Shown in pieces: positions 27,459 through 35,465 of a DNA stretch of 64,000 bases. The translations under genes were made by a program, and so were the position numbers. Within the stretch, counting starts at the first letter, position 1. Each line of letters starts with the position of its first letter. Source of the DNA: Acidisoma cellulosilyticum (GTDB lineage Bacteria > Pseudomonadota > Alphaproteobacteria > Acetobacterales > Acetobacteraceae); assembly GCF_020621385.1 (NCBI RefSeq), contig NZ_JAESVA010000005.1, positions 124,001 to 188,000 of the forward strand, in the 5' to 3' direction. The notes under the pieces were generated by a model that worked only from the letters and a program-made list of their open reading frames with translations, did not search any database and was not told where the DNA came from.

Positions 27459-27516
27459 TGCTACACCTGTGACACCTTCTGCTACACCCCCACACCGTTT
27501 GCCACACCCCCACACC
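27459..27516. repeat. Direct repeats next to attL, possible integrase arm sites
   Basis: TGCTACACC (27459), TGTGACACC (27468), then two near-identical 17-bp units, TGCTACACCCCCACACC (27480) and TGCCACACCCCCACACC (27500), 20 bp apart, ending at the integrase stop. Position and spacing fit arm-type binding sites. Confidence 0.6.
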
Positions 27517-28707
27517 CTACTTCAGAGCGGCCGGAAGAGACCCGAAAAGGTCAGTCCGACGCCCGTATTGCCGATGGGCGCCCATCCCCCGTAGGAATCG
27601 GGTGTATTTCTCGGTGGTCTTGATCGAGCTGTGCCCCAAATGCTCAGATAGACGATAAAGGCATGTGTCATCGTCGAGGACCGACGCGATTGCGAACGAG
27701 TGTCTAAAATCGTGGATGCGGAATTTCTGCAGAGTCTCCGGATCCCGCCCCTCATCAGCGGCTGATTTTTCTTCGCGCCCCTGCCGCTGGCGCCGCCATT
27801 GTCCGTAACGCGTGCTGACCACGGCGCTATCTGCGTGAAGACGCGCGAACAAGCGCCCACGCTTCGGAAGCACTGGAAGCAGTTCAGCCGCTCGACCTAA
27901 ATTAATTATCCGGGTCTTGAGGCCATCCCTGTTGCGCTTTACGCCTCGGATGAGGGTCGCCCTAACCACATCGGGGTGGATATCCTCGGCATGCAGATGG
28001 AGAGCCTCAGCCAAGCGCATACCGGTCTCGCGTAGGAACCGAAACAGCGTCGCCATATCTGCGCTCCACTCAGCGACCTCGTCGATGAGGGCCTGGGCCT
28101 GCTCGTCGGTCGGGGGATCTAAGTCGTCGACAGTCGTTCCCACAAACATATCCCGATCGAATGTCTTCGCGACATTCTGCTCAACCCAGCCCGAAACCAC
28201 GGCGAACTGCAACGCGCGGCTCATCGCCGTGAGGTCGTTCAAAATTGTCGATGTCGACCGTCCTTCTTCGAACCTGGCCTTGGAGTAGTCCTTTAGTGTG
28301 CCAACTGTGATGGCTGACAGAGGCACCGGCGGGAACACACCGTTCTCGTCTGGATCACCGGCGAGTGCCAGCGTGAGCTGCACTAAGCTCACCCCGTAGC
28401 GCTGGACCGTCTTTTCAGATAGCGAGCGATTAGCAACAAGCTGCTTTGTGTGGTCAAGGTAGCCATTCACGGCATCCTGCCAAGTTTTCTCGGCCTCGCG
28501 GACGATGCCACTTCTGAGCGCCTTGTTCTCCTTCAGGATTTTGTCGCGCGCACGCCTCGCCGCTTTGACATCAGCAGTGCCAAGGGACTGGAGCTGGGGC
28601 TTTCCCCCGAGCTTAAAGCGGACGTACCATGTCGACCCGCGAAGCTGGAGGTTGTGATTCGGGTCGGCGGACGGACCTTTAGCGGGCTGGATGAGGGGCG
28701 GGGGCAT
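27517..28707 (-). CDS. Prophage integrase (tyrosine recombinase)
   Basis: 396 residues. The N-terminal arm-binding part has HNLQLRGSTWYVRFKLGGK, the core-binding domain runs at about 75-175, and the catalytic domain has Arg231 (ETGMRLAEALHL), His332 and Arg335 (IHDFRHSFA), His359 (LGHSS) and Tyr368 (TTEKYTRF). It should integrate the phage into the adjacent tRNA-Ser. Its start lies inside the end of the upstream excisionase-like gene. Confidence 0.95.
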   Translation of the reverse strand: MPPPLIQPAKGPSADPNHNLQLRGSTWYVRFKLGGKPQLQSLGTADVKAARRARDKILKENKALRSGIVREAEKTWQDAVNGYLDHTKQLVANRSLSEKTVQRYGVSLVQLTLALAGDPDENGVFPPVPLSAITVGTLKDYSKARFEEGRSTSTILNDLTAMSRALQFAVVSGWVEQNVAKTFDRDMFVGTTVDDLDPPTDEQAQALIDEVAEWSADMATLFRFLRETGMRLAEALHLHAEDIHPDVVRATLIRGVKRNRDGLKTRIINLGRAAELLPVLPKRGRLFARLHADSAVVSTRYGQWRRQRQGREEKSAADEGRDPETLQKFRIHDFRHSFAIASVLDDDTCLYRLSEHLGHSSIKTTEKYTRFLRGMGAHRQYGRRTDLFGSLPAALK

Positions 28708-29036
28708 TTGGGTGTAGCAATCCTGTTCTCTAAACCATTGATGTAGATCGAAATCTGTCGCGAGATAACGGTTTTGTCAAACAACCACACGTTTGCCCCA
28801 GGATATTTAAAGGCTGGCAAACTTCCCTCGGCAGCCATCTGCTCAATTTGGCGAACAGAAAAGGGCAAGATTTCCGCGACCTGATGGGATCTAATGAGCT
28901 GTGGGCCCTCGGAAATTTGGACGCACCTCGAGCTATCGTCGATCGCCTCAGCGTCGGGGATGGCTCGGAAGGAAGACATTAGGGTCCAAAATTTAGCGGG
29001 TAATCTAATGCTCTCCTGTAAACCTATATTCGTCAA
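28533..29036 (-). CDS. Excisionase-like HTH protein
   Basis: 167 residues. Residues about 47-100 (LIRSHQVAEILPFSVRQIEQMAAEGSLPAFKYPGANVWLFDK) fit the winged-helix excisionase/MerR-like fold. The last 58 residues are Ser/Pro/Arg-rich and are read from the same DNA as the integrase N-terminus in another frame; they do not look like a domain. It lies directly upstream of the integrase, as excision factors often do. The start may be at the second Met (residue 20). Confidence 0.75.
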   Translation of the reverse strand: MTNIGLQESIRLPAKFWTLMSSFRAIPDAEAIDDSSRCVQISEGPQLIRSHQVAEILPFSVRQIEQMAAEGSLPAFKYPGANVWLFDKTVISRQISIYINGLENRIATPKCPRPSSSPLKVRPPTRITTSSFAGRHGTSALSSGESPSSSPLALLMSKRRGVRATKS

Positions 29037-29132
29037 TGAATTATTTTGAGATTTCCAAGAATCTGGTCGAATTAGTCCGTTGGAGAAGTTTTACTTAATC
29101 TATGTTGACATCGTTGCTTAGGATTTATCGAC

Positions 29133-29164
29133 AAAAAAGGGGGCCATCTTTACGATGAGCCCCC
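29133..29164 (-). terminator. Intrinsic terminator of the left early operon
   Basis: On the minus strand GGGGGC, 14-base loop, GCCCCC, then TTTTTT. It lies after the gene ending at 29207 and before the excisionase-like gene, so the two are separate units. Confidence 0.8.
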
Positions 29165-29206
29165 GTTTCTGTTCGCCGGAACTGACTGGTCTGAGATACC
29201 AAGATC

Positions 29207-29458
29207 TTAGTGAATCGCGGACGCTCCGGATTTCAGGAGATCTGAAAGGCTGCCGTCGAAAAGTAGGACTTCTTCTCCAGGAATTCCTCTCTCCAAAACC
29301 TTCTCAGCTAGTTGATGCGCAGACTCAAGAATGTCGTCAGTCAACGAATCAAACCCGACATCATCAGCATCGCGAGCAATCGACAGTGTGTATTCTTCGT
29401 GAGTGATGCCATCGATCACCCGAGTTTTTCTGGTCTGTGGCATAAGCGTAATTTTCAT
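29207..29458 (-). CDS. Small phage protein
   Basis: 83 residues from the ATG preceded by GGGAGGAAACT. Reads MKITLMPQTRKTRVIDGITH, then an acidic helical part (DDVGFDSLTDDILESAHQLAEKVLERG). Unknown function; not related to its neighbours. Confidence 0.7.
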   Translation of the reverse strand: MKITLMPQTRKTRVIDGITHEEYTLSIARDADDVGFDSLTDDILESAHQLAEKVLERGIPGEEVLLFDGSLSDLLKSGASAIH

Positions 29459-29489
29459 AGTTTCCTCCCAAAATTCGGCCCCAGACAAT

Positions 29490-29517
29490 CAGGGCTCACT
29501 ATAATAAGTGAGCCCTG
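29490..29517. terminator. 11-bp stem-loop between early genes
   Basis: CAGGGCTCACT, loop ATAATA, AGTGAGCCCTG. Located between two minus-strand genes, without a T run. It could be a weak terminator or an RNA processing site. Confidence 0.5.
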
Positions 29518-29551
29518 GACTATGGAAATTGCAAGAAAGTCGTGATTTATT

Positions 29552-30166
29552 TTAGATCGACACGATTTCCTCATCCTCATCTTCGTTAACAATTTTGTTT
29601 GAATATCCATTTGCAAGCACGTCTGCCAGGTCTTCATCATTCCAAGAGTTGTTGTCAGACCAATCAGACCATTCGTAGCCGTCCGTAAGTTTGGAGATAG
29701 CATCTAGATCTCCGTTTACCGCAGCGACCAGGTCTCTGCCGATATCGCTGCCTACAGACGTGTAGTTGAGCAAAATTGTATAGTCGTAGTTCTCTCTGAA
29801 TTCTGCTTGCGCAACGAATTCTCCTTGACCCTCGTAAACTAAATTAAATGAAAACGCGATTGTGTCGAGCGGCTCTTCTTCTTCGATTGCCTCAGCTTCT
29901 GCGGCCTTGCGCTCAGCGATGGCTTTCTGAATTGCGATGTCGCAAGCCACGTTAATGCGATTCCAGATCTCACCCCTACTCACAATGATGAACCCGGGGA
30001 TCTCTTTTGCCGTGAACTTCGACTCTGATGAGCCGGTCTGTGCAAGCATGTCGTCAACGTTTTTATATCCAGCATCAACCATCGCGGCATCGATAGCCAG
30101 CGCTTCTGTGTCTGCCTGGAAAATTCCGTAGCTGTTGTTATTTGCAAAAACTTCAAATTTAGTCAT
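29552..30166 (-). CDS. Acidic phage protein of unknown function
   Basis: 204 residues from an ATG preceded by GGAGACTAAG. Very acidic toward the C-terminus (NEDEDEEIVSI) with an EEEEP run at about residue 95. The N-terminus FEVFANNNSYGIFQADTEALAIDAAMVDAGYKNVDD resembles small phage DNA-mimic or hypothetical proteins. A role as an anti-host or anti-restriction protein is possible because of the charge, but this is only inference. Confidence 0.65.
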   Translation of the reverse strand: MTKFEVFANNNSYGIFQADTEALAIDAAMVDAGYKNVDDMLAQTGSSESKFTAKEIPGFIIVSRGEIWNRINVACDIAIQKAIAERKAAEAEAIEEEEPLDTIAFSFNLVYEGQGEFVAQAEFRENYDYTILLNYTSVGSDIGRDLVAAVNGDLDAISKLTDGYEWSDWSDNNSWNDEDLADVLANGYSNKIVNEDEDEEIVSI

Positions 30167-30201
30167 CTTAGTCTCCATCTGTGGGGTCTGAAAGCTTCAT
30201 C

Positions 30202-30305
30202 GCTCTCTTAATATTATGAAACCATGGGTTCATCAGAATTACCTAGAAAATCAGCACTTCCAAATCATCAAGGCTTGCATGCAATTTACTCAGTGAACAA
30301 ATTTT
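30202..30305 (-). promoter_or_regulatory. Regulatory leader, copy A of a duplicated element
   Basis: This gap upstream of the 204-residue gene is similar over about 100 bases to the gap at 42206-42307. Shared blocks include TTATGAAACCA, TTACCTAGAAA, AGCACTT, TGCAA and CTCAGTGAACA. Both precede minus-strand phage genes in the same orientation, so it probably contains a shared promoter and regulator site. Confidence 0.6.
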
Positions 30306-30312
30306 CCAACGT

Positions 30313-30591
30313 TTACTGAACAACGTAGTCAGCCGGAAGCTCTGAGTCGCATAGTAGCTGATACAACACAAATATTCCAGGCCGCTTGTCGGGTCCGTCT
30401 TGCCAGAACATCCGGTGCCTGACTAAACCGATGCCTTTCCCGATCTGGCTCCAGTGCATCTGAGATAGCTCATACTGAATCAGTGCCCACAAAATCCCCC
30501 TCGAGCACCGACGGTCTCCGTAGAAAGCAGAATTTAGCCTCGCAATTTCCCACGCTTCCGTCGGCGTCCATCCGTCAGCCATCCGATTCAT
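30313..30591 (-). CDS. Small phage protein, possibly the 3' part of a longer gene
   Basis: 92 residues, MNRMADGWTPTEAWEIARLN, ending ELPADYVVQ. The frame stays open for about 60 further codons upstream without ATG, GTG or TTG, and this upstream part also looks protein-like (ADRDRQLEFLEILIDRDPEI). So it may need a frameshift from the overlapping 47-residue frame or use a rare start. Unknown function. Confidence 0.5.
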   Translation of the reverse strand: MNRMADGWTPTEAWEIARLNSAFYGDRRCSRGILWALIQYELSQMHWSQIGKGIGLVRHRMFWQDGPDKRPGIFVLYQLLCDSELPADYVVQ

Positions 30592-30641
30592 GGCGACTGT
30601 AACGGCAGATAGATGCCGATAAATTTCAGGATCCCTGTCGA

Positions 30642-30785
30642 TCAGGATTTCCAGAAATTCAAGCTGCCGGTCACGGTCTGCGATGGTGTTCCTACTCGGA
30701 ATTTGTTGACTGCTTTGAGTGTAGATTCCCAGGTGCGTCGGATATCCGAGGATCTGCCGAGGGTCTCGTTTTTTGGGGTGCGCAT
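30642..30785 (-). CDS. 47-residue phage protein
   Basis: MRTPKNETLGRSSDIRRTWE, then STLKAVNKFRVGTPSQTVTG and SLNFWKS. ATG with GGAGG 10 bases upstream. Its 3' end overlaps the open upstream part of the next frame. Basic, unknown function. Confidence 0.5.
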   Translation of the reverse strand: MRTPKNETLGRSSDIRRTWESTLKAVNKFRVGTPSQTVTGSLNFWKS

Positions 30786-30809
30786 GTTGTTGAAGTCCTC
30801 CGGAGAGGG

Positions 30810-30840
30810 TAAGGGTCTCCGCGTGATCAGGAGACCCTTA
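30810..30840 (-). terminator. Stem-loop between early genes
   Basis: TAAGGGTCTCC, nine-base loop, GGAGACCCTTA: an 11-bp perfect stem just after the gene ending at 30854 on the minus strand. Likely terminator or attenuator. Confidence 0.6.
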
Positions 30841-30853
30841 GTTTGGGCGGACG

Positions 30854-31318
30854 TTAGAAGGGGAGGTTGTCATCATCGCTGTGATCACGAGGCTCTTCTG
30901 GCTTCCAACCCCTGCATATGTCGATGCACCGGCGCGACTTATGAGCGTGCATGGGTAGACCCATCTTCTCGAACGCCGAAGCCTCTTTCCCGAAGAATTT
31001 GATTTGCCGGGCGTTGACTACTGCCATTTCATCATCGCCGTACGGATTAAAGCAGCCGTAGCTCGCAAAATATGCATATATGCACCGCTCTACGATCTGC
31101 TCTGTTACATCAACAATTTCCTTAGATCCGTTCAGCTTAACCAGGATTTTATAGTTCTGGGCATTCTCAAGGCGCTCTCTTGTGTCGCTTTTGAAAATCC
31201 GAAAATACAGGTCCTCCTCGAAATTCTTGTGCGCTACGCTGCGGCCGATACTGCCGGGTTTAGCAAAAATACTAATCGCACGCATACTTGTGATTGCATC
31301 TAAATTCACGATTTCCAT
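30854..31318 (-). CDS. Phage protein with an SSB-like acidic C-tail
   Basis: 154 residues. The C-terminus reads HSDDDNLPF, closely matching the DDDIPF tip by which bacterial SSB proteins recruit repair and replication enzymes. The body (MEIVNLDAITSMRAISIFAK, with FRIFKSDTRERL and FFGKEA) could be a divergent OB fold but I do not recognise it with certainty. It may be the phage SSB or a protein that mimics the SSB tail. Confidence 0.65.
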   Translation of the reverse strand: MEIVNLDAITSMRAISIFAKPGSIGRSVAHKNFEEDLYFRIFKSDTRERLENAQNYKILVKLNGSKEIVDVTEQIVERCIYAYFASYGCFNPYGDDEMAVVNARQIKFFGKEASAFEKMGLPMHAHKSRRCIDICRGWKPEEPRDHSDDDNLPF

Positions 31319-31361
31319 GATAAATTCTCCATATCTAAAAAGGGTTGGGCAACTTCAGGGT

Positions 31362-31610
31362 TTAGGATTTTAAAATTGCCAGGGTTTCTGTATTCGAAGC
31401 CATCTCAGCTTCGACGAGATCTACGAGTGCCTGGTGGATCCAGACCGGGACCGGTCTCTCACCTCGATCCAGTTTCCAGATCATCGATGGCGCCAGAGAC
31501 CGTCGGGGTTTTCTCGGGTGTCGGGCACCCAGCTCTCTCGCGAGAGCTGTATGCCAACGATCACCGTAGAGTCTGATGCCGATAGCTCGAAGGGTCTCCG
31601 CGGTGATCAT
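31362..31610 (-). CDS. Small HTH-like protein (LYG-W family), copy 1
   Basis: 82 residues: IGIRLYGDRWHTALARELGARHP, then SMIWKLDRGERPVPVWIHQAL. The LYG.RW..LAR.LG segment followed by a Trp-containing second helix is typical of small alphaproteobacterial HTH proteins. Two relatives lie at 42490 and 42726. Ribosome site GGGAGTG. Probably DNA-binding. Confidence 0.7.
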   Translation of the reverse strand: MITAETLRAIGIRLYGDRWHTALARELGARHPRKPRRSLAPSMIWKLDRGERPVPVWIHQALVDLVEAEMASNTETLAILKS

Positions 31611-31621
31611 GGTTCACTCCC

Positions 31622-32083
31622 TTACGCGTGGGCTTCTGGGGAGGATGGCTTCCTGGTCACGCGGGCCTGCACCTTCGCGGCCGCCTTGGTTTTGCGGGCG
31701 TGAACCTCTGCGCGTTGAGTTACTGACAGAGCTACGCTATCAACGCCGCCTTCGCGGGGACACATTTTCACTGATTCGACGCTCTCAAGATACCAACCAA
31801 CGCTATCGCGTTTAACGGTGGCGTACGTAGACTTAATCGGATACCGATAAGCCTTGGCTGATGCACCGCCGCGAACAAATTCTGCGGTCGCACCGGCACG
31901 GCGCCGCTTTGCGATTTTTAGGTCAGCCAGACCCTCTTCTGCATTGCGGGCGACTACCATTACATCAATAAAACTCAGGTCATTCTGGCCGCGACCGGTC
32001 TGCACGGTCCTCAGCATCGCGAGAATACCTTCGCGATTAGCCACAGCGATGCGGACGCGCTTGCGTGTGCCTGGTGTCGTCAT
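31622..32083 (-). CDS. Basic phage protein of unknown function
   Basis: 153 residues with a Lys/Arg-rich N-terminus (TRKRVRIAVANREGI) and tail. AGGAGACTGAAG precedes the ATG. First gene of the leftward early operon, facing the control region. No motif recognised; nucleic-acid binding is plausible from charge. Confidence 0.65.
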   Translation of the reverse strand: MTTPGTRKRVRIAVANREGILAMLRTVQTGRGQNDLSFIDVMVVARNAEEGLADLKIAKRRRAGATAEFVRGGASAKAYRYPIKSTYATVKRDSVGWYLESVESVKMCPREGGVDSVALSVTQRAEVHARKTKAAAKVQARVTRKPSSPEAHA

Positions 32084-32714
32084 CTTCAGTCTCCTGGGTA
32101 TAATCTGGGGGAGGCGCTTGATTGCGTCCTCTTAATATTATGAGAACACACATTTCCCAAAAAACAATAATAAATCGAACACACATAGTACGCATAGCTA
32201 ACTATATTTTTTGCGGTGACTTATCTGTTTACAGTACGCATATTCTGATGTCGTCAAACTATGTTGACAATTACTTGGGTAGCCCGTGACAACATTGTCA
32301 ACATTGGGCCTAGGCGACCCACACACTCCTATATCCCCATTTTTGTCATCCCATCCCGAAAGTCATGCCCAGAAAACGGCCACTGGTGAGCAAAACAACG
32401 CATTGATGCCCGATATTCTTCACAGACACCCAAAACGCACCAGCGAGCCATACGGAGGCATTGGCGGCCATTCTCCCATTTTGTTGACCTCTACAGCCCT
32501 CCATAGGCGCCTGAGGGGGCCATATGAGCCATTGTCAACATAGTTTGGCGATGCTGGAGGGGCGCTGACGACCAATTATTGGTCGGCGTGGATGATGTTC
32601 TTCTGGAGGCCCTGATTCGCTCTGGCGGGCTTAAAAACGGGTATGGCTGGCTTTTGGGTATTTTGTTGACGACTTGGGACCGTCAATAAGGGGTGTACGG
32701 TGTTGGGTTTGGAT

Positions 32715-32763
32715 ATTTGAAAGTCAGTTATTGTCAATATTTGGCACTAGCCGACTTTCAAAT
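32715..32763. repeat. Inverted repeat in control region
   Basis: ATTTGAAAGTC at 32715-32725 and its exact reverse complement GACTTTCAAAT at 32753-32763, separated by 27 bases that include GTCAATA. Confidence 0.75.
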
Positions 32764-32855
32764 AGTCGACCGGGCCATGTTGAGATCCTGATGGCGTGAT
32801 AATCTATGCCGGTGAGGAAACCAGATCCAAAGATCGCCTAGGTGTCGGTCCCCGT

Positions 32856-32898
32856 AGATATCAGGTACACTATGTCACCACTGGTGCACCTGATATCT
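32856..32898. repeat. 15-bp inverted repeat in control region
   Basis: AGATATCAGGTACAC and GTGCACCTGATATCT, arms of 15 bases with one mismatch and a 13-base loop. Candidate operator or RNA hairpin. Confidence 0.75.
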
Positions 32899-33133
32899 GC
32901 AGCCCATCCTGATCCCAGGAGGTGACCATTTGACCGGGTTTCTGAACCAATTTTGGGACCTAAAACACATTTATGTTCTACTAAGTAGACATCCCCGCCT
33001 ATCCAGCTCACCCATGATACGTCAACAAATTAGCTTTCCCAAACCGAATCTACACGCAAAATACCGTAAAAATACCGTAAAACTACCGCATCCCACCGTG
33101 ATCTAGTGCGCCCTTGCATCCAGCTTTCCTATT

Positions 33134-33207
33134 TGTGTTGCAGAACCAACAAGATGTGTTGCACGACCGATGCATTTGTGTTGCACAACTCTCAAAATGT
33201 GATGCAC
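33134..33207. promoter_or_regulatory. Four iterated sites upstream of second recombinase
   Basis: TGTGTTGCA at 33134, 33155 and 33177 and TGTGATGCA at 33198. Spacing 21, 22 and 21 bases, two helical turns each, so proteins would bind on one face. They lie 58-130 bases upstream of the recombinase start. Confidence 0.7.
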
Positions 33208-33264
33208 GCAAAACTACAAGTTTTGCATCTTGCAGTGGTATTCTACAAACATCGGAGAAATACC

Positions 33265-34296
33265 ATGTTGAGTTTAGCAAAACAAAATCTGTTGACGCGT
33301 GCAGTATCTATAATGCGGTCGGTAAAATTCGGGCCGATTTCCGCATCCTCAGATGCCAAATATGCCGAGGTCGCCGCTCAGATCGAGGCACATATGATGC
33401 GAGATGGTGATCTTTGGACAGGTATAGAAAGCCTGGCATCTACTCATCGCTATGCGTATCTGCAGCGTGCAGCCTGGTCGAGGCATGCTCACAGCATGGT
33501 ATCTCGACTGATCAAGGATCTCCACGCTCAAAGGATTCCCGCGAAGGATGGTCTGGCTCAGCTGGAAATTTGGGTTCCGGAAGCTGAGAGATATCCACCG
33601 CGCCAGGCAATCCCTCGGCAAGAGAGGACCAAGGCGGGCGATTGGCTGACTGCAGTCCGGGCTTCGGGAATCAAAATCCCTCCGAGCAGATCGAAGAGGC
33701 GTGGAATTCTATCGCTTCCGGATGATTGGCTAGATCAGATTTGGTCCGTCGCGGTCGACAAGGAATTCAAATATCTCGATAGCCTGGCGGTTTTGATCAC
33801 CACCGGCTGCAGGCCTGCTGAAATCTGCGATGGTGTCGAGATCGAAGTGGTCGACGACCATCTGACGATCACTGTGACTGGTCGGAAAACTACGGATGTA
33901 AACGGTCAGCCCTGGCGTAGATTGACCGTTTCGACCGATAGCTCTCCGGCCGCACACCTGGCCGAGCAATTTCGTTTGGGGCAAACGAAAATCCGGTGCA
34001 CAGCAACCCCGTGCGCCATCAGTTTAGCAATTGCCGACCTGGCTGTCGGTCTGAATTTCGGCCGCCGCATTTCAGCATATGATATCCGTCATCAAAGGTC
34101 AGCTGATATCAGGAATTCCTTTGATGATATGGCAATCGTATCTGCGTGGCTGGGGCATGCATCAACATCAACAGCACGCTACTATGGTCGCGCCCCAAAA
34201 TCATCAGGATGCCGTGGACCTCGACCGATATCTGCGATTGCTGCGCGGATGGTGAGAACGAATAAGCCAAGTGTTGTCAACAAATTAGATTGCTGA
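33265..34296 (+). CDS. Second tyrosine recombinase-like protein
   Basis: 343 residues from the ATG preceded by GGAGAAATACC. The C-terminal half has Arg183 (LITTGCRPAEICD), Arg275 in ISAYDIRHQRSAD, His298 in WLGHAS and Tyr306/307 (TARYYGRA), the order of a tyrosine recombinase. The first His of the HxxR box is Tyr272 here. It may be active in resolution or have become a DNA-binding regulator; its place in the control region favours a regulatory or telomere/dimer role. The N-terminal 130 residues are not recognised. Confidence 0.75.
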   Translation: MLSLAKQNLLTRAVSIMRSVKFGPISASSDAKYAEVAAQIEAHMMRDGDLWTGIESLASTHRYAYLQRAAWSRHAHSMVSRLIKDLHAQRIPAKDGLAQLEIWVPEAERYPPRQAIPRQERTKAGDWLTAVRASGIKIPPSRSKRRGILSLPDDWLDQIWSVAVDKEFKYLDSLAVLITTGCRPAEICDGVEIEVVDDHLTITVTGRKTTDVNGQPWRRLTVSTDSSPAAHLAEQFRLGQTKIRCTATPCAISLAIADLAVGLNFGRRISAYDIRHQRSADIRNSFDDMAIVSAWLGHASTSTARYYGRAPKSSGCRGPRPISAIAARMVRTNKPSVVNKLDC

Positions 34297-34368
34297 GATC
34301 ATGGCAATCCATCAGTATTTCTGATAACTTATACATAAGTAATCAAAAATTCCGATGGAGTGCGTTTA

Positions 34369-34938
34369 ATGGGGCGTCGACAACAAACATCTTCAGAAGA
34401 TAAAATTGATAAGGCGCCCAGAGAACGCTGGCAGCATGGCACTCAGGGAATCGAAATTGAGATAGGTAAACCGGGTGATGCTGTTCTCGCAAGAAGAGTT
34501 CAACGCATCGACACACCAGTTCTCTCACTGCATAGATCCCGTAAAATCGGGGATGCAGAAGTGGTCGCGGCCGCCCGCTGGCTAGCTGACTATGAGTCTG
34601 GTCGTCGATCACGGTATGTCCACCCCGCGACTGCAGGGATCGGAGGAGGTAGCGCGGCTGGTGCGGATGGTGTGCTACTGTGGGGTCTAGATGCGTCAAC
34701 AAAATTGAGGGCGGCTAATCAGGCAATCGGGCGCGATGGTGAGGCTCTCTTGATACAAGCGGTTCATCTTGGCATGTCTATAGATTCTATCCGCAAGGAC
34801 TGGCAGTGCCGGTGGGGCGACGTATGCCATGCCCTGAAAACTACACTTCTTGCGTTGAGCACTCACTATCAAAATGTGGATAGATTCTCGTTTGATGGCC
34901 GGATTCGGCGTGAATTTGAACTTGAATCATCAACATAG
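34369..34938 (+). CDS. DUF6456-like phage protein
   Basis: 189 residues. HRSRKIGDAEVVAAARWLADYE in the middle and AIGRDGEALLIQAVHLGMSIDSI with LKTTLLALSTHY near the end fit the pattern of DUF6456 proteins, which occur in alphaproteobacterial prophages and regulators. Possibly DNA-binding. An ATG three codons upstream is also possible. Confidence 0.6.
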   Translation: MGRRQQTSSEDKIDKAPRERWQHGTQGIEIEIGKPGDAVLARRVQRIDTPVLSLHRSRKIGDAEVVAAARWLADYESGRRSRYVHPATAGIGGGSAAGADGVLLWGLDASTKLRAANQAIGRDGEALLIQAVHLGMSIDSIRKDWQCRWGDVCHALKTTLLALSTHYQNVDRFSFDGRIRREFELESST

Positions 34939-35009
34939 ATCGTGTTCACGAAAAAAAGATGATATCATAAAATCAACGACGATATCCGGCAAATTTTAGA
35001 GGAAATCTC

Positions 35010-35456
35010 ATGCTCAATAATGAAAATATCAATTTTACAGCAAAAGTCGTGAACAGTGCGCGACCGTTCGAGGATGCAATCGAAGCACTGATTTCGGGAC
35101 CTGATCCGATGACGATTTCTTACACTTTGGGCTACGGTCTGGAATCCGTTCCCGAGCTCGCCGGGCTGACGGACATTCAGTTATCGACGTTAAATATTCG
35201 GACGCTTCTACTGTCGGTATCTGTCGCGAAAGAACTCGCATTTCGTGACGCGGCGCCGATCCGCGCAGTCTTGGCATCTAGTCCGCATGATCGGGAGGCT
35301 AACAGAGCGCTCTGGGATGCTGAAGACAGGCACGGGAAGGACTTCAAGGATCGGATGGGAGTCTGGGAGGGTGGATGGTTTCACTACGCAGATGGATCGG
35401 ACTTAAGAGTGAGCGCTACCGGCGGATTTCCGGTGATTGCTGTGAAGACTACGTAA
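35010..35456 (+). CDS. Phage protein of unknown function
   Basis: 148 residues, MLNNENINFTAKVVNSARPF, with GGAAATCTC before the ATG. Mixed alpha/beta, one aromatic-rich tail (WEGGWFHYADGSDLRV). No family recognised. Confidence 0.65.
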   Translation: MLNNENINFTAKVVNSARPFEDAIEALISGPDPMTISYTLGYGLESVPELAGLTDIQLSTLNIRTLLLSVSVAKELAFRDAAPIRAVLASSPHDREANRALWDAEDRHGKDFKDRMGVWEGGWFHYADGSDLRVSATGGFPVIAVKTT

Positions 35457-35465
35457 AGCTGGCGG

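Larger units (their letters stand above)
32084..33264. promoter_or_regulatory. 1.2-kb prophage control region without genes
   Basis: Lies between the leftward early operon and the rightward recombinase gene, so it should hold the divergent promoters and the lysogeny switch. It contains six GTCAACA cores (32262, 32297, 32482, 32534, 32664, 33021, on both strands), two inverted repeats (32715-32763, 32856-32898), the direct repeat AGTACGCATA at 32187 and 32233, three TACCG units 11 bp apart from 33062, and four TGTGTTGCA sites. AT-rich. I see no convincing reading frame. Confidence 0.7.

Noticed and set aside
27459-27516. CRISPR array
   Set aside because: Only two long units with 3-bp spacing and no spacers; better explained as integrase sites.
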